Shown piece by piece: positions 38,721 to 47,628 of a stretch of 49,435 bases of DNA. The position numbers and the translations under genes were made by a program. The stretch comes from Oceanisphaera psychrotolerans (GTDB lineage Bacteria > Pseudomonadota > Gammaproteobacteria > Enterobacterales > Aeromonadaceae). The DNA is taken from NCBI RefSeq assembly GCF_001870485.1, contig NZ_MDKE01000021.1, positions 1 through 49,435 of the forward strand. The letters are read 5' to 3'. Positions within the stretch are counted from its first letter, which is position 1; each line of letters opens with the position of its first letter. The notes under the pieces were generated by a model. That model saw only the letters and a program-made list of their open reading frames with translations. It was not told the origin of the DNA and did no database searches.

Positions 38721-39965
38721 ATGACCGACTTCCGTCAAAAAGCGCTCGATTATCATGCCTTGCCCAAACCGGGCAAGATTTCCGTTGAAATCAGTAAGCC
38801 GGCCGAAACCGCCAGGGATCTCGCCTTAGCCTACAGCCCGGGTGTGGCCGAACCGGTGCGCGAAATCGCCGCCGATCCTGAAAATGCCTACAAATATACC
38901 GGCAAGGGTAATCTGGTTGCCGTTATCACCAACGGTACCGCCATTCTGGGCCTGGGTAACCTGGGCCCTCTGGCTTCCAAGCCGGTAATGGAAGGCAAGG
39001 CGTTGCTGTTCAAACGCTTCGCCAACCTCGACTCCATCGATATCGAAGTCAAGCACCGTACTACCGAAGAATTCATTCAGACCGTGGCAGCCATTGCCGA
39101 CACCTTTGGCGGCATCAACCTGGAAGACATCAAGGCACCCGAGTGCTTTGAAATCGAAAAGGCGTTGATCGAACGCTGTAACGTACCGGTGTTCCATGAC
39201 GACCAGCACGGCACCGCCATCGTCACGGCCGCCGGCCTGATCAACGCCCTGGAAGTACAGGGCAAGCGCATCGCCGAAGCCCGCGTGGTGTGCATGGGCG
39301 CCGGTGCCGCCGCCGTGGCCTGTATGGAGCTGCTGATCAAGTGCGGCGCCCAGCGTGAGAACATCTACATGTTGGACCGCAAGGGTGTTATTCACACTCG
39401 CCGTGACGATCTGAACGAGTACAAGGCGCTGTTTGCCAACAACACCGACAAGCGCACTCTGGAAGACGTGATCACCGATGCCGACATCTTCGTGGGCGTG
39501 TCCGGCCCGGATGTACTGCCGGCCGAAGCGGTGGCACTGATGGCCCCGAATCCGGTTATCTTTGCCTGCTCCAACCCGGATCCGGAAATCAAGCCCGAGC
39601 TGGCTCATTCCGTACGTCAGGATCTGGTCATGGGTACCGGTCGCTCCGACTACCCGAACCAGGTGAACAACGTGCTGTGCTTCCCCTTCATCTTCCGTGG
39701 TGCCCTGGATGTTCGCGCGTCCTGCATCAACGACGAGATGAAAGTAGCCGCCGTCGATGCTATCCGTGGTCTGGCCAAAGAGCCGGTACCGCAGGAAGTG
39801 CTGGTTGCCGCCGGCGTGGATTCGCTGGAGTTTGGCAAGGACTATGTGATTCCCAAGCCGATGGATCCGCGCCTGCTGCCGCGCGTTGCCCGGGCCGTGG
39901 CCGTGGCCGCCGTGGAGTCCGGCGTAGCCGGCATCGTGCTGCCGGAAAACTACATGCTGGATTGA
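38721..39965 (+). CDS. malate dehydrogenase (oxaloacetate-decarboxylating), short malic enzyme
   Basis: 414 aa; ATG at 38721. It is a bacterial malic enzyme with [17 protein letters not shown] near the N-terminus, the metal and substrate segment [17 protein letters not shown], and the NAD(P)-binding [13 protein letters not shown]. It decarboxylates malate to pyruvate with NAD+ or NADP+. E. coli MaeB carries an extra C-terminal phosphotransacetylase-like domain of about 330 aa; that domain is absent here, so this is the short form common in Vibrio and Shewanella relatives. A terminator follows directly. Confidence 0.92.
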   Translation: MTDFRQKALDYHALPKPGKISVEISKPAETARDLALAYSPGVAEPVREIAADPENAYKYTGKGNLVAVITNGTAILGLGNLGPLASKPVMEGKALLFKRFANLDSIDIEVKHRTTEEFIQTVAAIADTFGGINLEDIKAPECFEIEKALIERCNVPVFHDDQHGTAIVTAAGLINALEVQGKRIAEARVVCMGAGAAAVACMELLIKCGAQRENIYMLDRKGVIHTRRDDLNEYKALFANNTDKRTLEDVITDADIFVGVSGPDVLPAEAVALMAPNPVIFACSNPDPEIKPELAHSVRQDLVMGTGRSDYPNQVNNVLCFPFIFRGALDVRASCINDEMKVAAVDAIRGLAKEPVPQEVLVAAGVDSLEFGKDYVIPKPMDPRLLPRVARAVAVAAVESGVAGIVLPENYMLD

Positions 39966-39981
39966 TGATAGGCATGACATG

Positions 39982-40009
39982 AAAAAGGGGAGCTTCGGCT
40001 CCCCTTTTT
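39982..40009 (+). terminator. terminator after the malic enzyme gene
   Basis: AAAAAGGGGAGC and GCTCCCCTTTTT pair perfectly around a TTCG tetraloop, followed by no interruption of the T-run. A textbook factor-independent terminator, usable in both directions. Confidence 0.95.
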
Positions 40010-40033
40010 GCGTTTGTGCAACCTTGTATGGCC

Positions 40034-40112
40034 GGTCATTCCTGCGCAGGCAGGAATCCATGTCACAGAGTGATTCCGGTGCAATGGACCCCTGCCTTCG
40101 CAGGGGGTGACG
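40034..40112. repeat. REP-like inverted pair of intergenic repeats
   Basis: Two palindromic units face each other: one around 40034-40062 (GTCATTCCTGCGCAGGCAGG) and one around 40082-40112 (its partner, on the - strand GTCACCCCCTGCGAAGGCAG). In translation they read WIPACAGMT and MDSCLRRND, which are the familiar products of a dispersed intergenic repeat widespread in proteobacteria. They lie between the malic enzyme terminator and the convergent trmA end. Confidence 0.75.
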
Positions 40113-40155
40113 CTGATTGTTGAATTCAGATTCGGCAGAGAGCGAAACTGCTCGC

Positions 40156-41253
40156 TCACTTGCGAGTCAGATAAACCCCGGCTTCCATATGATGGGTATA
40201 GGGGAACTGATCGAACAAGGCGAAGCGACTGATGTCGTGGGTCTGTGACAGGGTCTCCAGATTCTGGCGCAAGGTCTCCGGGTTGCAGGAGATATAGACG
40301 ATATTGTCGTAGTCCTGCACCAGCTTGACGGTTTCCTCGTCCAGCCCGGCCCGGGGCGGGTCCACCAGTATGGTGTTGCACTCGTAGCTGGTCAGATCGA
40401 CGCCCTGCAAGCGGCGAAACTCGCGTACCCCGCGCATGGCCTGGGTGAACTCTTCCGCCGACATCCGCAGAATGGTCACGTTGTCGATGCCATTGGCAGC
40501 AATGTTGTACTGGGCCGACTTGACCGACGAGCTGGCGATTTCGGTGGCCAGCACCCGGCGGAAGTTGGCGGCCAGGGCCAGCGAGAAGTTGCCGTTGCCG
40601 CAATACAGCTCCAGCAGGTCGCCGCTGGCTCCCTGGGTGGCATCCAGCGCCCAGCCCAGCATCTGTTCGTTCATGCGGCCGTTGGGCTGGGTAAAGCTGT
40701 TTTCTACCTGCTGGTAGATGAGCTCCCGGCCCGCCACCTGCAGCCGCTCCACCACGTAATCCTGGCCGACCACCCATTTCTGTTTCTTGGCCCGGCCGAT
40801 GATGCTGGCGGAGATCCCCTGTTGTTGCAGTTGTGCCAGCACCCCCTGCACGGCGCTGTGCCAGGCCTCATCCAGCTGACGATGATAGAGCAGGCTGATC
40901 ACCAGCTCGCCGCTCAGTGACGACAGAAAGTCGACCTGAAACAGCTTGCGGCGCAGCACTGGGTCGGGCTTGAGCGCATCCAGCAGCAGCGGCATGGCCT
41001 GGTTGATCAGGCTGGAGGCGGCAGGGAATTGGTCGACCCGGTATTTCTCTCTGGTGGCCTGATCAAACATGATGTAGTAGAGGTCATCGCCCTGATGCCA
41101 GACCCGAAACTCGGCGCGCATCCGGTAATGTTCGGGCTCGGAGGCAAACACGTCCAGCGCCGGTGGGGTAAAGGGCGCGAAGGTTTCCCTGAGCCGGTCG
41201 GCCTTTTCATCCAACTGTGCCTGGTAGGTTTGCGGGTTGACCACTGTGCTCAT
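40156..41253 (-). CDS. trmA: tRNA (uracil-54 C5)-methyltransferase TrmA
   Basis: 365 aa, like E. coli TrmA (366 aa); ATG at 41253. The SAM-binding segment is [15 protein letters not shown], the nucleophile is the Cys of YISCNPETL near residue 323, and [12 protein letters not shown] is the usual motif X. No iron-sulfur cluster cysteines at the N-terminus, so it is TrmA rather than RlmC or RlmD. It forms ribothymidine in the T-loop of tRNA. In E. coli trmA is next to btuB-murI; here three insertions separate them. Confidence 0.96.
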   Translation of the reverse strand: MSTVVNPQTYQAQLDEKADRLRETFAPFTPPALDVFASEPEHYRMRAEFRVWHQGDDLYYIMFDQATREKYRVDQFPAASSLINQAMPLLLDALKPDPVLRRKLFQVDFLSSLSGELVISLLYHRQLDEAWHSAVQGVLAQLQQQGISASIIGRAKKQKWVVGQDYVVERLQVAGRELIYQQVENSFTQPNGRMNEQMLGWALDATQGASGDLLELYCGNGNFSLALAANFRRVLATEIASSSVKSAQYNIAANGIDNVTILRMSAEEFTQAMRGVREFRRLQGVDLTSYECNTILVDPPRAGLDEETVKLVQDYDNIVYISCNPETLRQNLETLSQTHDISRFALFDQFPYTHHMEAGVYLTRK

Positions 41254-41395
41254 GAGTTGCCTCTCTGTAAAACGGAGCGCAAATTCTACGGCCTGCGGCG
41301 AATTTGTCCAGTTATCGCACGGCGGGCTGGTGGTCGGAAGCGGCTTTTGCCAGACTGCAGCCTCTGCTGACGGACTGAAATAAAAGGAAATAGCT

Positions 41396-41923
41396 ATGCG
41401 GCGTAAAAAACCGGAGGATCTGCGGGAATGGTGTTATCCCTTTATCTTCGAGACCCGGCTGACCTGTGATTATGAAATTCTCACCGACGAACTGTGCTGT
41501 CATATCGGCGTGGTGCTGTCGCAGCTTGGCGAGGGTTTCGATGACATCAGGACCGATCTGGAGCAGTTGCAACCGCTGATCTACAACCTCAATGGCTCGG
41601 TACGGGGCAAGAACGGTATTTTCGAGCAGGATATCGACTGGCTGAAGGAGCGATACACTCATTACCAGCAGGCAACCGCCGGGCGGGTCACCGGCTTTGT
41701 GCTGCCGAGGGGGCCGGCACCGGTGCCGCAATTGCACCTGTGTCGTTGTACCGGCAAGAAGATAGTGCGCATGCTGGTGCGGCTGGAACAAGAGGGCAGA
41801 AAATTCGACGAAATCCTGCCTCGTTTTGCCAATGTGCTGGCCAACTTCTTCTTCGTGCTGACTGTGGTCATCAAGGATCGGCTGAACGTGGAAGAAGTAC
41901 CTTACATCAGCATCAATTACTGA
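41396..41923 (+). CDS. degenerate PduO-type cobalamin adenosyltransferase-like protein
   Basis: 175 aa; ATG at 41396. The layout matches PduO-type ATP:cob(I)alamin adenosyltransferases: an N-terminal [14 protein letters not shown] helix (compare VDELNSALG), the central [20 protein letters not shown] segment at 101-120 (compare FxLPGG...A-x2-LH-x-AR), and a final [17 protein letters not shown] helix (compare YLNRLSDxLFVLAR). However, the ATP-binding N-terminus is shortened, the LPGG is LPRG, and the RRAER that follows the catalytic Arg is KKIVR. It therefore may have lost ATP use and act as a cobalamin-binding or unrelated helical protein. It sits between trmA and a lipoprotein, 3.6 kb from the B12 riboswitch and btuB. 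Confidence 0.6.
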   Translation: MRRKKPEDLREWCYPFIFETRLTCDYEILTDELCCHIGVVLSQLGEGFDDIRTDLEQLQPLIYNLNGSVRGKNGIFEQDIDWLKERYTHYQQATAGRVTGFVLPRGPAPVPQLHLCRCTGKKIVRMLVRLEQEGRKFDEILPRFANVLANFFFVLTVVIKDRLNVEEVPYISINY

Positions 41924-42015
41924 ATCGGTACGGTTTTCCTGCCGCGGATCCAGGACACTGTGACCCGAAAGCCGCGTGATAGCCGGCAGCGGTCAGGGCC
42001 CGCTGCCGACTGCCT

Positions 42016-42950
42016 TTATCCGGCCAGAGCCTGGACAAGCTGACGATCGAACGAGAGGCGGCGCTCATCATCGAGCTGTGTGCGGATGCGTTGTTCCAGA
42101 CGGCGGGCATGATGCTCAAAGCCCCAGCGACTCAGGGTATTCAGGTCTTCAATTGCCTTCGGCAGCTCCAGCTTGTCGCCGTCAATCTGTTCGTATTTGC
42201 CCATCAGCTGTCTGGCCTGCAGCAGACGTGCAGACAATTGACGCGTCAGCGGAAATTCATGACGGACTTGCTCGCCGTCGGTGTTGGCTGCACTCAGTGT
42301 CAGCATGGCCGGTGCGGTATTGCTGTCAATCAGAGACAGTAAGTCCACCGACAACCGGCCGTTTTCATCCGTTTCCAGCGGGGCAACCCTGGTACCCACG
42401 GTGGCCGTCAATGTGAACTGGCGCAGTGGTAACTCGCTTTTTTCGAGTTTTTGATCGATTTTCTCCCGTTCCGGGATGCCCAGCGCCTTTTTTTCTCTTC
42501 GGGCGTGACTTTCCATGTTCATGAGCGGATTGATGCCCGCCACCCCGTTGGCCAGCAGATCCTTGGTCATTACATCCGGCAGCATGCCAAAGAAAGGCAC
42601 CACTCGACGACAGAGAGCACGACACCACCCGCGGTCATGACGATACCAACAGGGAATTCATACAGTTCACGAAGAGGCTGGTAGGGCGTGTAAACAGCGA
42701 GTGTTTTATTGACCGAGTAGATGGTGACACGGAATGACTCATGATCCGTCACACTGAAACGGGGTGAAGGTTGATCAATAAATCCCAGCCCGCCCCCCTG
42801 AGTCTGAAAAACATAATCCCGACGCACCGACTCCCGATCAATATCTATGGAGTTAACGGTTTCGGCGGGCAAGTGGTTGGCACAACCCGTTAGTGCCGCA
42901 GCCAGCATTCCGCCGGCTATCGCCGTTACGAGAGTATTCAATGACACCAT
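42016..42950 (-). pseudogene. lipoprotein of unknown function, frameshifted as sequenced
   Basis: I start it at the ATG at 42950 (AAGGA upstream): MVSLNTLVTAIAGGMLAAALTGC, a lipoprotein signal with lipobox LTGC. An upstream ATG at 42965 is possible. The mature part runs SVRRDYVFQTQGGGLGFIDQ, YEFPVGIVMTAGGVVLSVVEW, then the frame breaks at about 42600. The other frame continues VPFFGMLPDVMTKDLLANGVAGINPL to 42016. One missing G (CC instead of CCC at 42600-42601 on the + strand) restores a single protein of about 310 aa with a hydrophobic segment at the junction. I do not recognise the family. The second half is charged and helical. Outer-membrane or periplasmic location is likely from the lipobox. 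Confidence 0.7.
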
Positions 42951-43404
42951 GGTTTTCCTTTTCATTTCTATATCAAGCGGCTCGTGCAGGAGCCGGGGCG
43001 GTGGCAGATCAAGAGCACGCAGCACAAGCCTGCGTCAGGCTCGCTGGCCGGGAGCATATCGAGTGCACGAAAACTGAATGATCGCCGGTAATGGCGGAGG
43101 TTCATAAACGGGCATGCCAGTTCCATGCCCCAAGGTGAGACTGTTAATACAAGTTTCAATTATACCTTGTCAAGGCGGGGGGCTCCGTAACGCCGGTTTT
43201 TGGTCGCAGGCCGGTCTGGTCAAACCGATTCAATCGGCAGGAGTACTATGTAAAGCATCCAACGCAAAGCACCCGACATTTGCGGTGGATGCGATAAACA
43301 GAGGATGGGGCGTGCAGAAGAGTCGATGGGCCGGATCTGTCGTTCAGCCACGCAGGCGTGGCTGAACGTTGTTACCTTTTCATCGATGAGCCATCACGGA
43401 GTCT
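42951..43404. other. non-coding region upstream of the lipoprotein gene
   Basis: About 450 bp without a supported gene. It holds several inverted repeats: TCGTGCA (42982-42988) with TGCACGA (43064-43070) enclosing ACGCAG/CTGCGT (43017-43022 with 43030-43035); GGGCATG/CATGCCC (43110-43130); and a perfect 13-bp repeat at 43341-43368 just after the cytochrome gene. Nothing else recognised. Confidence 0.5.
43341..43368 (-). terminator. hairpin after the sulfite dehydrogenase cytochrome gene
   Basis: Perfect 13-bp inverted repeat (43341-43353 with 43356-43368) with a 2-nt loop, 37 bp beyond the stop of the leftward cytochrome gene. No strong U-run on the - strand; probably a terminator or mRNA 3'-end structure. 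Confidence 0.5.
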
Positions 43405-43770
43405 TTATTGGGGCTCGGACGGCTGGCGATAGGGATTTTCCGGCAACTGATCGGCCCGCAAGGGCGGGCGACGAGCGCCTTCCTTGGGGCCATAGGCGCT
43501 GCTCAGGTAATCCAGAATGGTCGCCTCGGTATTGGCGTCGAACGGCCACAACCCCTGCTTGTCCTGCATCCAGCGGATCAGCGACAGCCAGTGCTCACGA
43601 CTGCCGCTGTTCTGGGTGACCAGTTTGGAGGAATGACAGGCGGTGCAGTTGTTGCGTACCGTTTCCCAGCCGGGGGCGATGATAAAGCCGGTTTGCGGAT
43701 CCAGCTCGGCGGCCAGCGCCGGCGTGGCCGACAGGCCCAGCAACAGGCCCAGTGCAGCAGCACGTATCAT
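43405..43770 (-). CDS. sulfite dehydrogenase cytochrome c subunit (SorB-like)
   Basis: 121 aa from the ATG at 43770, which has a full AGGAGG five bases upstream. A signal peptide (MIRAAALGLLLGLSATPALA) leads to a small c-type cytochrome with heme site CTACH (Cys42, Cys45, His46) and a Met in LIRWMQDKQGLWPF as likely sixth ligand. The partner molybdenum enzyme is encoded 9 bp upstream, so the pair resembles the SorAB sulfite dehydrogenase: electrons from sulfite pass to this heme and then to the respiratory chain, possibly to the caa3 oxidase encoded in the same window. Confidence 0.82.
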   Translation of the reverse strand: MIRAAALGLLLGLSATPALAAELDPQTGFIIAPGWETVRNNCTACHSSKLVTQNSGSREHWLSLIRWMQDKQGLWPFDANTEATILDYLSSAYGPKEGARRPPLRADQLPENPYRQPSEPQ

Positions 43771-43779
43771 GCTCACCTC

Positions 43780-45120
43780 CTAGACGATTTGTATCGCGAT
43801 ACGGTGACAGGCATTGTTCAAATAACCCTTGGGATTCCAGCCCGGGACCACCATTGGCTGGGCCTTACCTTCGCTGTCGACCGCCTTGGCCCATACTTCG
43901 TAATAACCCTTTTCGGGGAAGCTCAGCTCGCTCTGCCAGTGCTGCCAGGCCAGGCGATTGGCCGGGGCGCGCAATTCGGTTTTTTGCCAGGTAATACCGA
44001 AGTCGATGGAAACATGGAGCTCCTTCACCTCCAGATCACCGGCCCAGGCGTGGCCACGTACCAGCAAGGGCTCGCCGAGTTTGTGACTGATGCCGGTTTT
44101 GGGGAAGGTGATCAAGGATTTCACCGGCATGGACTCGATGATTTCCATATCCTCATCCGGCACCTGGGTGCCCGGAGCCACCGGATATTTGGGCACGCTG
44201 TAGGACGGAGCCGCCATCTTGTTGCCGTCGTGCACCTTGTTGCGGATGACGATTTTCTTCAGCCACTTGCCCGAGGTGGAGGCAGGCCAGCCGCCGCAAA
44301 CCAGCCGTAACGGATGACCGTTCAATACCGGAATGTCTTCGTCGTTCATGGCCCAGGCGATCAGGGTTTCGTCTTCCAGCGCCTTGGACATCGGTACGCC
44401 TCGGGAAATGGCCTCCTTGCTCGGATCGCCGCTGGGATGCAAATCACCACCGTAGTAACCGATATAGACCGCGTCTTTCTTGATGCCGCAGGCTTCCAGC
44501 ACATCCCGCAGCCGTACCCCGGTAAATTTGGGGCTGGCCACCGCGCCGGTGGTCCATTGGTTGCCGCTGGCGGCGGGCACGTATTCGCTCCGGCCGTTGC
44601 CGCCGCATTCCACCGTCAGCTGGTAACTATGGTGCTTGAAGCGTGATTTCAGCTCGGCAATGGTAAAGGTGGTAGGGGTTTCACAGGACTCGCCGGCAAT
44701 CTCCAGGGTCCAGGTGGCCGGATCCAGCGCCTTGACGTCGGGCACCAGACCATTGTTGCGCACGAACATGTGCTTGGCCGGGGTGATCTCGTCGTCCAGC
44801 AGGTGCGGCGGGGTTTCGGCGTTGATGGGTCTGTCGTTGAGGATGGTCAGACCCTCTTTGCCCGGCAGAGCAAAGGGTTCGTCGCTCTGGGCAAAGGCGG
44901 CAGGGATCAGCCCGGCCGGCATATTTTTAGAGAAGGGAATACTGGCACCGATGGCCGTGGCCATGGCAAGCAGGCCACCACGCTTGAGAAAGCCCCGGCG
45001 GCTGCCGGCATCGGTCTCACGGTTCCATACCAGTTCATCGGCTTTGATCGGGTCTTCTGCGTACAGCTCGTGCAAACCCCGGCTGGGCTTTTTGTTCTTG
45101 TTGTTTGAGTCGTGTGCCAT
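43780..45120 (-). CDS. periplasmic sulfite dehydrogenase, molybdopterin subunit (SorA/SoxC-like)
   Basis: 446 aa from the ATG at 45120 (AAGGAG upstream). A twin-arginine signal, SRRGFLKRGG with the Arg pair at 41-42, directs the folded cofactor-bearing protein to the periplasm. The molybdenum-ligand Cys172 is in TVECGGNGRSEY, and GGWPASTSGKWLKKI lies in the oxidoreductase molybdopterin domain. The C-terminal Mo-co dimerisation domain (ITWQKTELR, YYEVWAKAVDSEGKAQPM) is complete. It oxidises sulfite to sulfate. No heme b5 domain, so the small cytochrome downstream must accept the electrons. It is divergent from the riboswitch and btuB. Confidence 0.88.
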   Translation of the reverse strand: MAHDSNNKNKKPSRGLHELYAEDPIKADELVWNRETDAGSRRGFLKRGGLLAMATAIGASIPFSKNMPAGLIPAAFAQSDEPFALPGKEGLTILNDRPINAETPPHLLDDEITPAKHMFVRNNGLVPDVKALDPATWTLEIAGESCETPTTFTIAELKSRFKHHSYQLTVECGGNGRSEYVPAASGNQWTTGAVASPKFTGVRLRDVLEACGIKKDAVYIGYYGGDLHPSGDPSKEAISRGVPMSKALEDETLIAWAMNDEDIPVLNGHPLRLVCGGWPASTSGKWLKKIVIRNKVHDGNKMAAPSYSVPKYPVAPGTQVPDEDMEIIESMPVKSLITFPKTGISHKLGEPLLVRGHAWAGDLEVKELHVSIDFGITWQKTELRAPANRLAWQHWQSELSFPEKGYYEVWAKAVDSEGKAQPMVVPGWNPKGYLNNACHRIAIQIV

Positions 45121-45301
45121 TTTTTTCTCCTTGTGTGCTCGTGGCGACAGGCCTGATCCACCGTCAATACAGCCTAGCAAACGACCACATGTTATCTACA
45201 TGTAAATATTACTTAATTGAGACCCTTATCATATTAATTTTTATGATGAATTATGCGTGTTTGGCGGGGATGTATGCATATACAGTCAGGTCGCCTTTAC
45301 C

Positions 45302-45307
45302 TATAAT
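45302..45307 (+). promoter_or_regulatory. -10 element of the btuB transcript
   Basis: A perfect TATAAT lies 11 bp before the riboswitch. The matching -35 position (about 45279-45284, TATACA) is weak. Transcription would start near 45314, giving a leader of about 225 nt. Confidence 0.55.
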
Positions 45308-45317
45308 GCCCCCGCTT

Positions 45318-45484
45318 TGGTGCCGACAGGCATAAACGGGAATCCGGTGCAAATCCGGAGCTGGCGCGCAGCGGTAAAGAGGAACGACACGACAGGGGGC
45401 AACCCGGGCACTACCAGAGAGGGTGGGAAGCCGTCGTTTAGGTGGGCCATCAGGCCCGAGCCTCCAAGCCCGAATACCTGCCAA
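45318..45484 (+). promoter_or_regulatory. cobalamin (B12) riboswitch
   Basis: The conserved parts are present in order: AAACGGGAATCCGGTG with AAATCCGGAGCTG (P3-P4 region), GCGCAGCGGTAA, a GGGCAACCCGGGCACTACC arm, GGGTGGGAAGCC, and the B12 box AAGCCCGAATACCTGCC at 45466-45482, whose CCTG can pair with CAGG at 45327-45330 to close P1. It senses adenosylcobalamin and should reduce btuB expression when B12 is sufficient, by hiding the ribosome-binding site 50 nt downstream. Confidence 0.93.
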
Positions 45485-45538
45485 AGAGCCAACAGGAAGG
45501 GCCTGCTGGCAGTCACTACGCGTACTAGGAACTCATCA

Positions 45539-47347
45539 ATGTCTAAAAACTGGCTGGCGGCTACCTTGCTGCCATGGGCAGCCTTTGCCCAGAATTCTAC
45601 CGAATCCACCGATATCACCATCTACAACCGCGTCGAGCAGCCGGCTACCAGCGCCCTGGCGCCGGTCGAGGTGATCACCAAGGCCGAGATCGAACGCCGC
45701 CAGCCGCGTTCACTGGTGGATCTGCTTGAAACCTTGCCGGGCATGCAGTTCGGCAGCCAGAGTGGCGGTATCGGCCAGTTAAGTAGCCTGTTCGTGCGCG
45801 GCACCGAGTCTGCCCATGTGCTGGTACTGATGAACGGCCGTCCCATGGCGCAGATGGTGTCCAGCAATGTGGATTTCAGCCAGTTGCCGGTAAGCAACGT
45901 CGAACGTATCGAATACATTCGTGGTCCCCGTGCCGCCATCTATGGCTCCAGAGCCATCGGCGGCGTGGTCAACATCATTACCACCTCACAGGTGAATAGC
46001 GCCCAAGTGGGGGTAACCACCGGCAGCAATGACTACTATGCCGCCGATGTGTCCATCAACCAATGGGTGACCGACGCTACCCGGTTGCAGTTGGCTACCG
46101 GCTACCGGGAAACCCGCGGCTATGATGTTATTCCTGATAATAGCCAGTCAGACCGGGATGGCTTTGACAGCAAGAACCTGACTCTGGGTATCGAGCACAA
46201 GCTGAATCAGGCCTGGAGCTGGGATACCAATTTTAATGGTTGGGAAAACAACACAGAATATGATTATTATGAGCCATATTTTGGTTCTCCCGGATCTGAC
46301 AGCAATCACACGGAGGCTTATCAGGTCGATACCGGCATTCGTTATCAGGACGAGCAATTAACCGGTCAGCTGAACGCCAGCTATGGCGAATACGAATCCG
46401 AAGACTGGAATACTGAATCCGGCCGAGATACTGCCTCCAATATCAGTACCGCCACTCACCGCCTGGATGGCCTGGTTCAGTATCACTACTCTGAGCAAGG
46501 TTATATCTTGTCAGGCATGGACTGGCAGCGGGATCGTCTGCTGGCTGAGACGACAAGTTACAGTGCTCCAGATCGTGACAACACAGGTGTATATGCTTCA
46601 GTCTTTCATACCTGGTCACCGGTATCGGTCGAGCTGACCGGTCGTGTCGATGACAACGAGCAGTTTGGCACCCATGGAACCTGGCAGAGCGCCTTGTCGG
46701 TTGACTTGCCAAATCAACATAAGACAACGTTAAGCTACGGTACCGCTTTTAGAGCACCAAACTTTATTGAGTTGAATTTTTTATCTGGTGAACCAGAACC
46801 TGAAAAGTCCGAAAATATAGAGCTTTCACTGGAAGGTGATTATTCATTATTTAGTTGGCAGATGAATTTATATCGCAATGATATTAAAGGATTATTGTTC
46901 AATCAGACGCCAACTGTAAAGGATAACACGGATGCTGTTATTGAAGGTGTTGAGTTTGTAATAAAAACCACAACCGGACCGGTTCATCATACCGCCAGCT
47001 TCGACTATACCGATGCGGAAGATAAACGGGCTCCCAATCAGGGAAAGCAGCTTCTTAATCGTGCTAAGCGCAAGTTCAGCTGGACCGGTGATGTTGATGT
47101 GGCCAGGACAAATCTGTTTGTCCAGGTATTGTATGTGGGAGAGCGGGAAACACCTGACGCGGTTACTTTTGAAAGGACTTTTACTCCTTCCTATACCATT
47201 TGGAATATCGGCGCCCGTTACCCGCTGACTCGGCAACTGATCCTGAACGGCAAGATCAACAACCTGTTTGACAAGGACTATCAGGTAGTCGATGGCTACG
47301 ACGCCCCCGACATGGAATTCTACGTCGGCGCTGATTACCGCTTCTGA
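45539..47347 (+). CDS. btuB: TonB-dependent vitamin B12 receptor BtuB
   Basis: 602 aa from the ATG at 45539 (AGGAAC upstream); earlier in-frame codons lie in the riboswitch. Signal peptide MSKNWLAATLLPWAAFAQ, then a TonB-box-like stretch near DITIYNRVEQPATSALAPV, the plug domain (VEVITKAEIERRQPRSLVDLLETLPG, GGIGQLSSLFVRGTESAHVLVLMNG, NVERIEYIRGPRAAIYGSRAIGGVVNI) and a 22-strand barrel ending in F. It imports cobalamin across the outer membrane. The barrel section about 46200-47200 is visibly richer in A and T than the plug, suggesting recombination or diversification of exposed loops, possibly under phage or colicin pressure. Confidence 0.93.
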   Translation: MSKNWLAATLLPWAAFAQNSTESTDITIYNRVEQPATSALAPVEVITKAEIERRQPRSLVDLLETLPGMQFGSQSGGIGQLSSLFVRGTESAHVLVLMNGRPMAQMVSSNVDFSQLPVSNVERIEYIRGPRAAIYGSRAIGGVVNIITTSQVNSAQVGVTTGSNDYYAADVSINQWVTDATRLQLATGYRETRGYDVIPDNSQSDRDGFDSKNLTLGIEHKLNQAWSWDTNFNGWENNTEYDYYEPYFGSPGSDSNHTEAYQVDTGIRYQDEQLTGQLNASYGEYESEDWNTESGRDTASNISTATHRLDGLVQYHYSEQGYILSGMDWQRDRLLAETTSYSAPDRDNTGVYASVFHTWSPVSVELTGRVDDNEQFGTHGTWQSALSVDLPNQHKTTLSYGTAFRAPNFIELNFLSGEPEPEKSENIELSLEGDYSLFSWQMNLYRNDIKGLLFNQTPTVKDNTDAVIEGVEFVIKTTTGPVHHTASFDYTDAEDKRAPNQGKQLLNRAKRKFSWTGDVDVARTNLFVQVLYVGERETPDAVTFERTFTPSYTIWNIGARYPLTRQLILNGKINNLFDKDYQVVDGYDAPDMEFYVGADYRF

Positions 47348-47385
47348 GTTAGTGGTGACCTCTTGAGCGTAACATCTAGAAGATC

Positions 47386-47505
47386 ATGAAGAAGGATAAG
47401 GTGTTCCCGAAGCCAGCCGTTGATGGCATGGATGCCATCGCCGAGCATACAGGGATGTACTTGCTGTGTGTTGGTGTGGGATACCTTATCCTGGTACACA
47501 CCTGA
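47386..47505 (+). other. possible small ORF / repeat-like element between btuB and murI
   Basis: ATG at 47386 opens 39 codons to TGA at 47503, ending in a hydrophobic stretch GMYLLCVGVGYLILVHT. The DNA also forms hairpins at 47422-47439 (GATGGCAT/ATGCCATC) and 47473-47502 (GGTGTG/CACACC). The GAGCATACAGGGATGTA part looks to me like a dispersed intergenic repeat seen in marine gammaproteobacteria, so the ORF may be incidental. A terminator follows at once. Confidence 0.3.
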
Positions 47506-47512
47506 CGGATGT

Positions 47513-47537
47513 AAGCCGGCCACTGCGCCGGCTTTTT
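47513..47537 (+). terminator. terminator between btuB and murI
   Basis: AAGCCGGC (47513-47520) pairs with GCCGGCTT (47527-47534) around a 6-nt loop, followed by a T-run to 47537. Likely end of the btuB transcript. Confidence 0.85.
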
Positions 47538-47628
47538 CATGGCCGTCTTTGGCGCTATGATACTGCCCTTGCGCAGCGAGGGCAGGCCTTTCACATTAAG
47601 GGCCGGCTCTGCATAGAAAGGGCAGACA

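Larger units (their letters stand above)
45121..45538. other. intergenic region with btuB riboswitch
   Basis: 418 bp between the divergent sulfite dehydrogenase and btuB genes. The left part (45121-45300) is AT-rich and probably holds both promoters. The right part is the cobalamin riboswitch (45318-45484), then the btuB ribosome-binding site AGGAAC. Confidence 0.8.
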
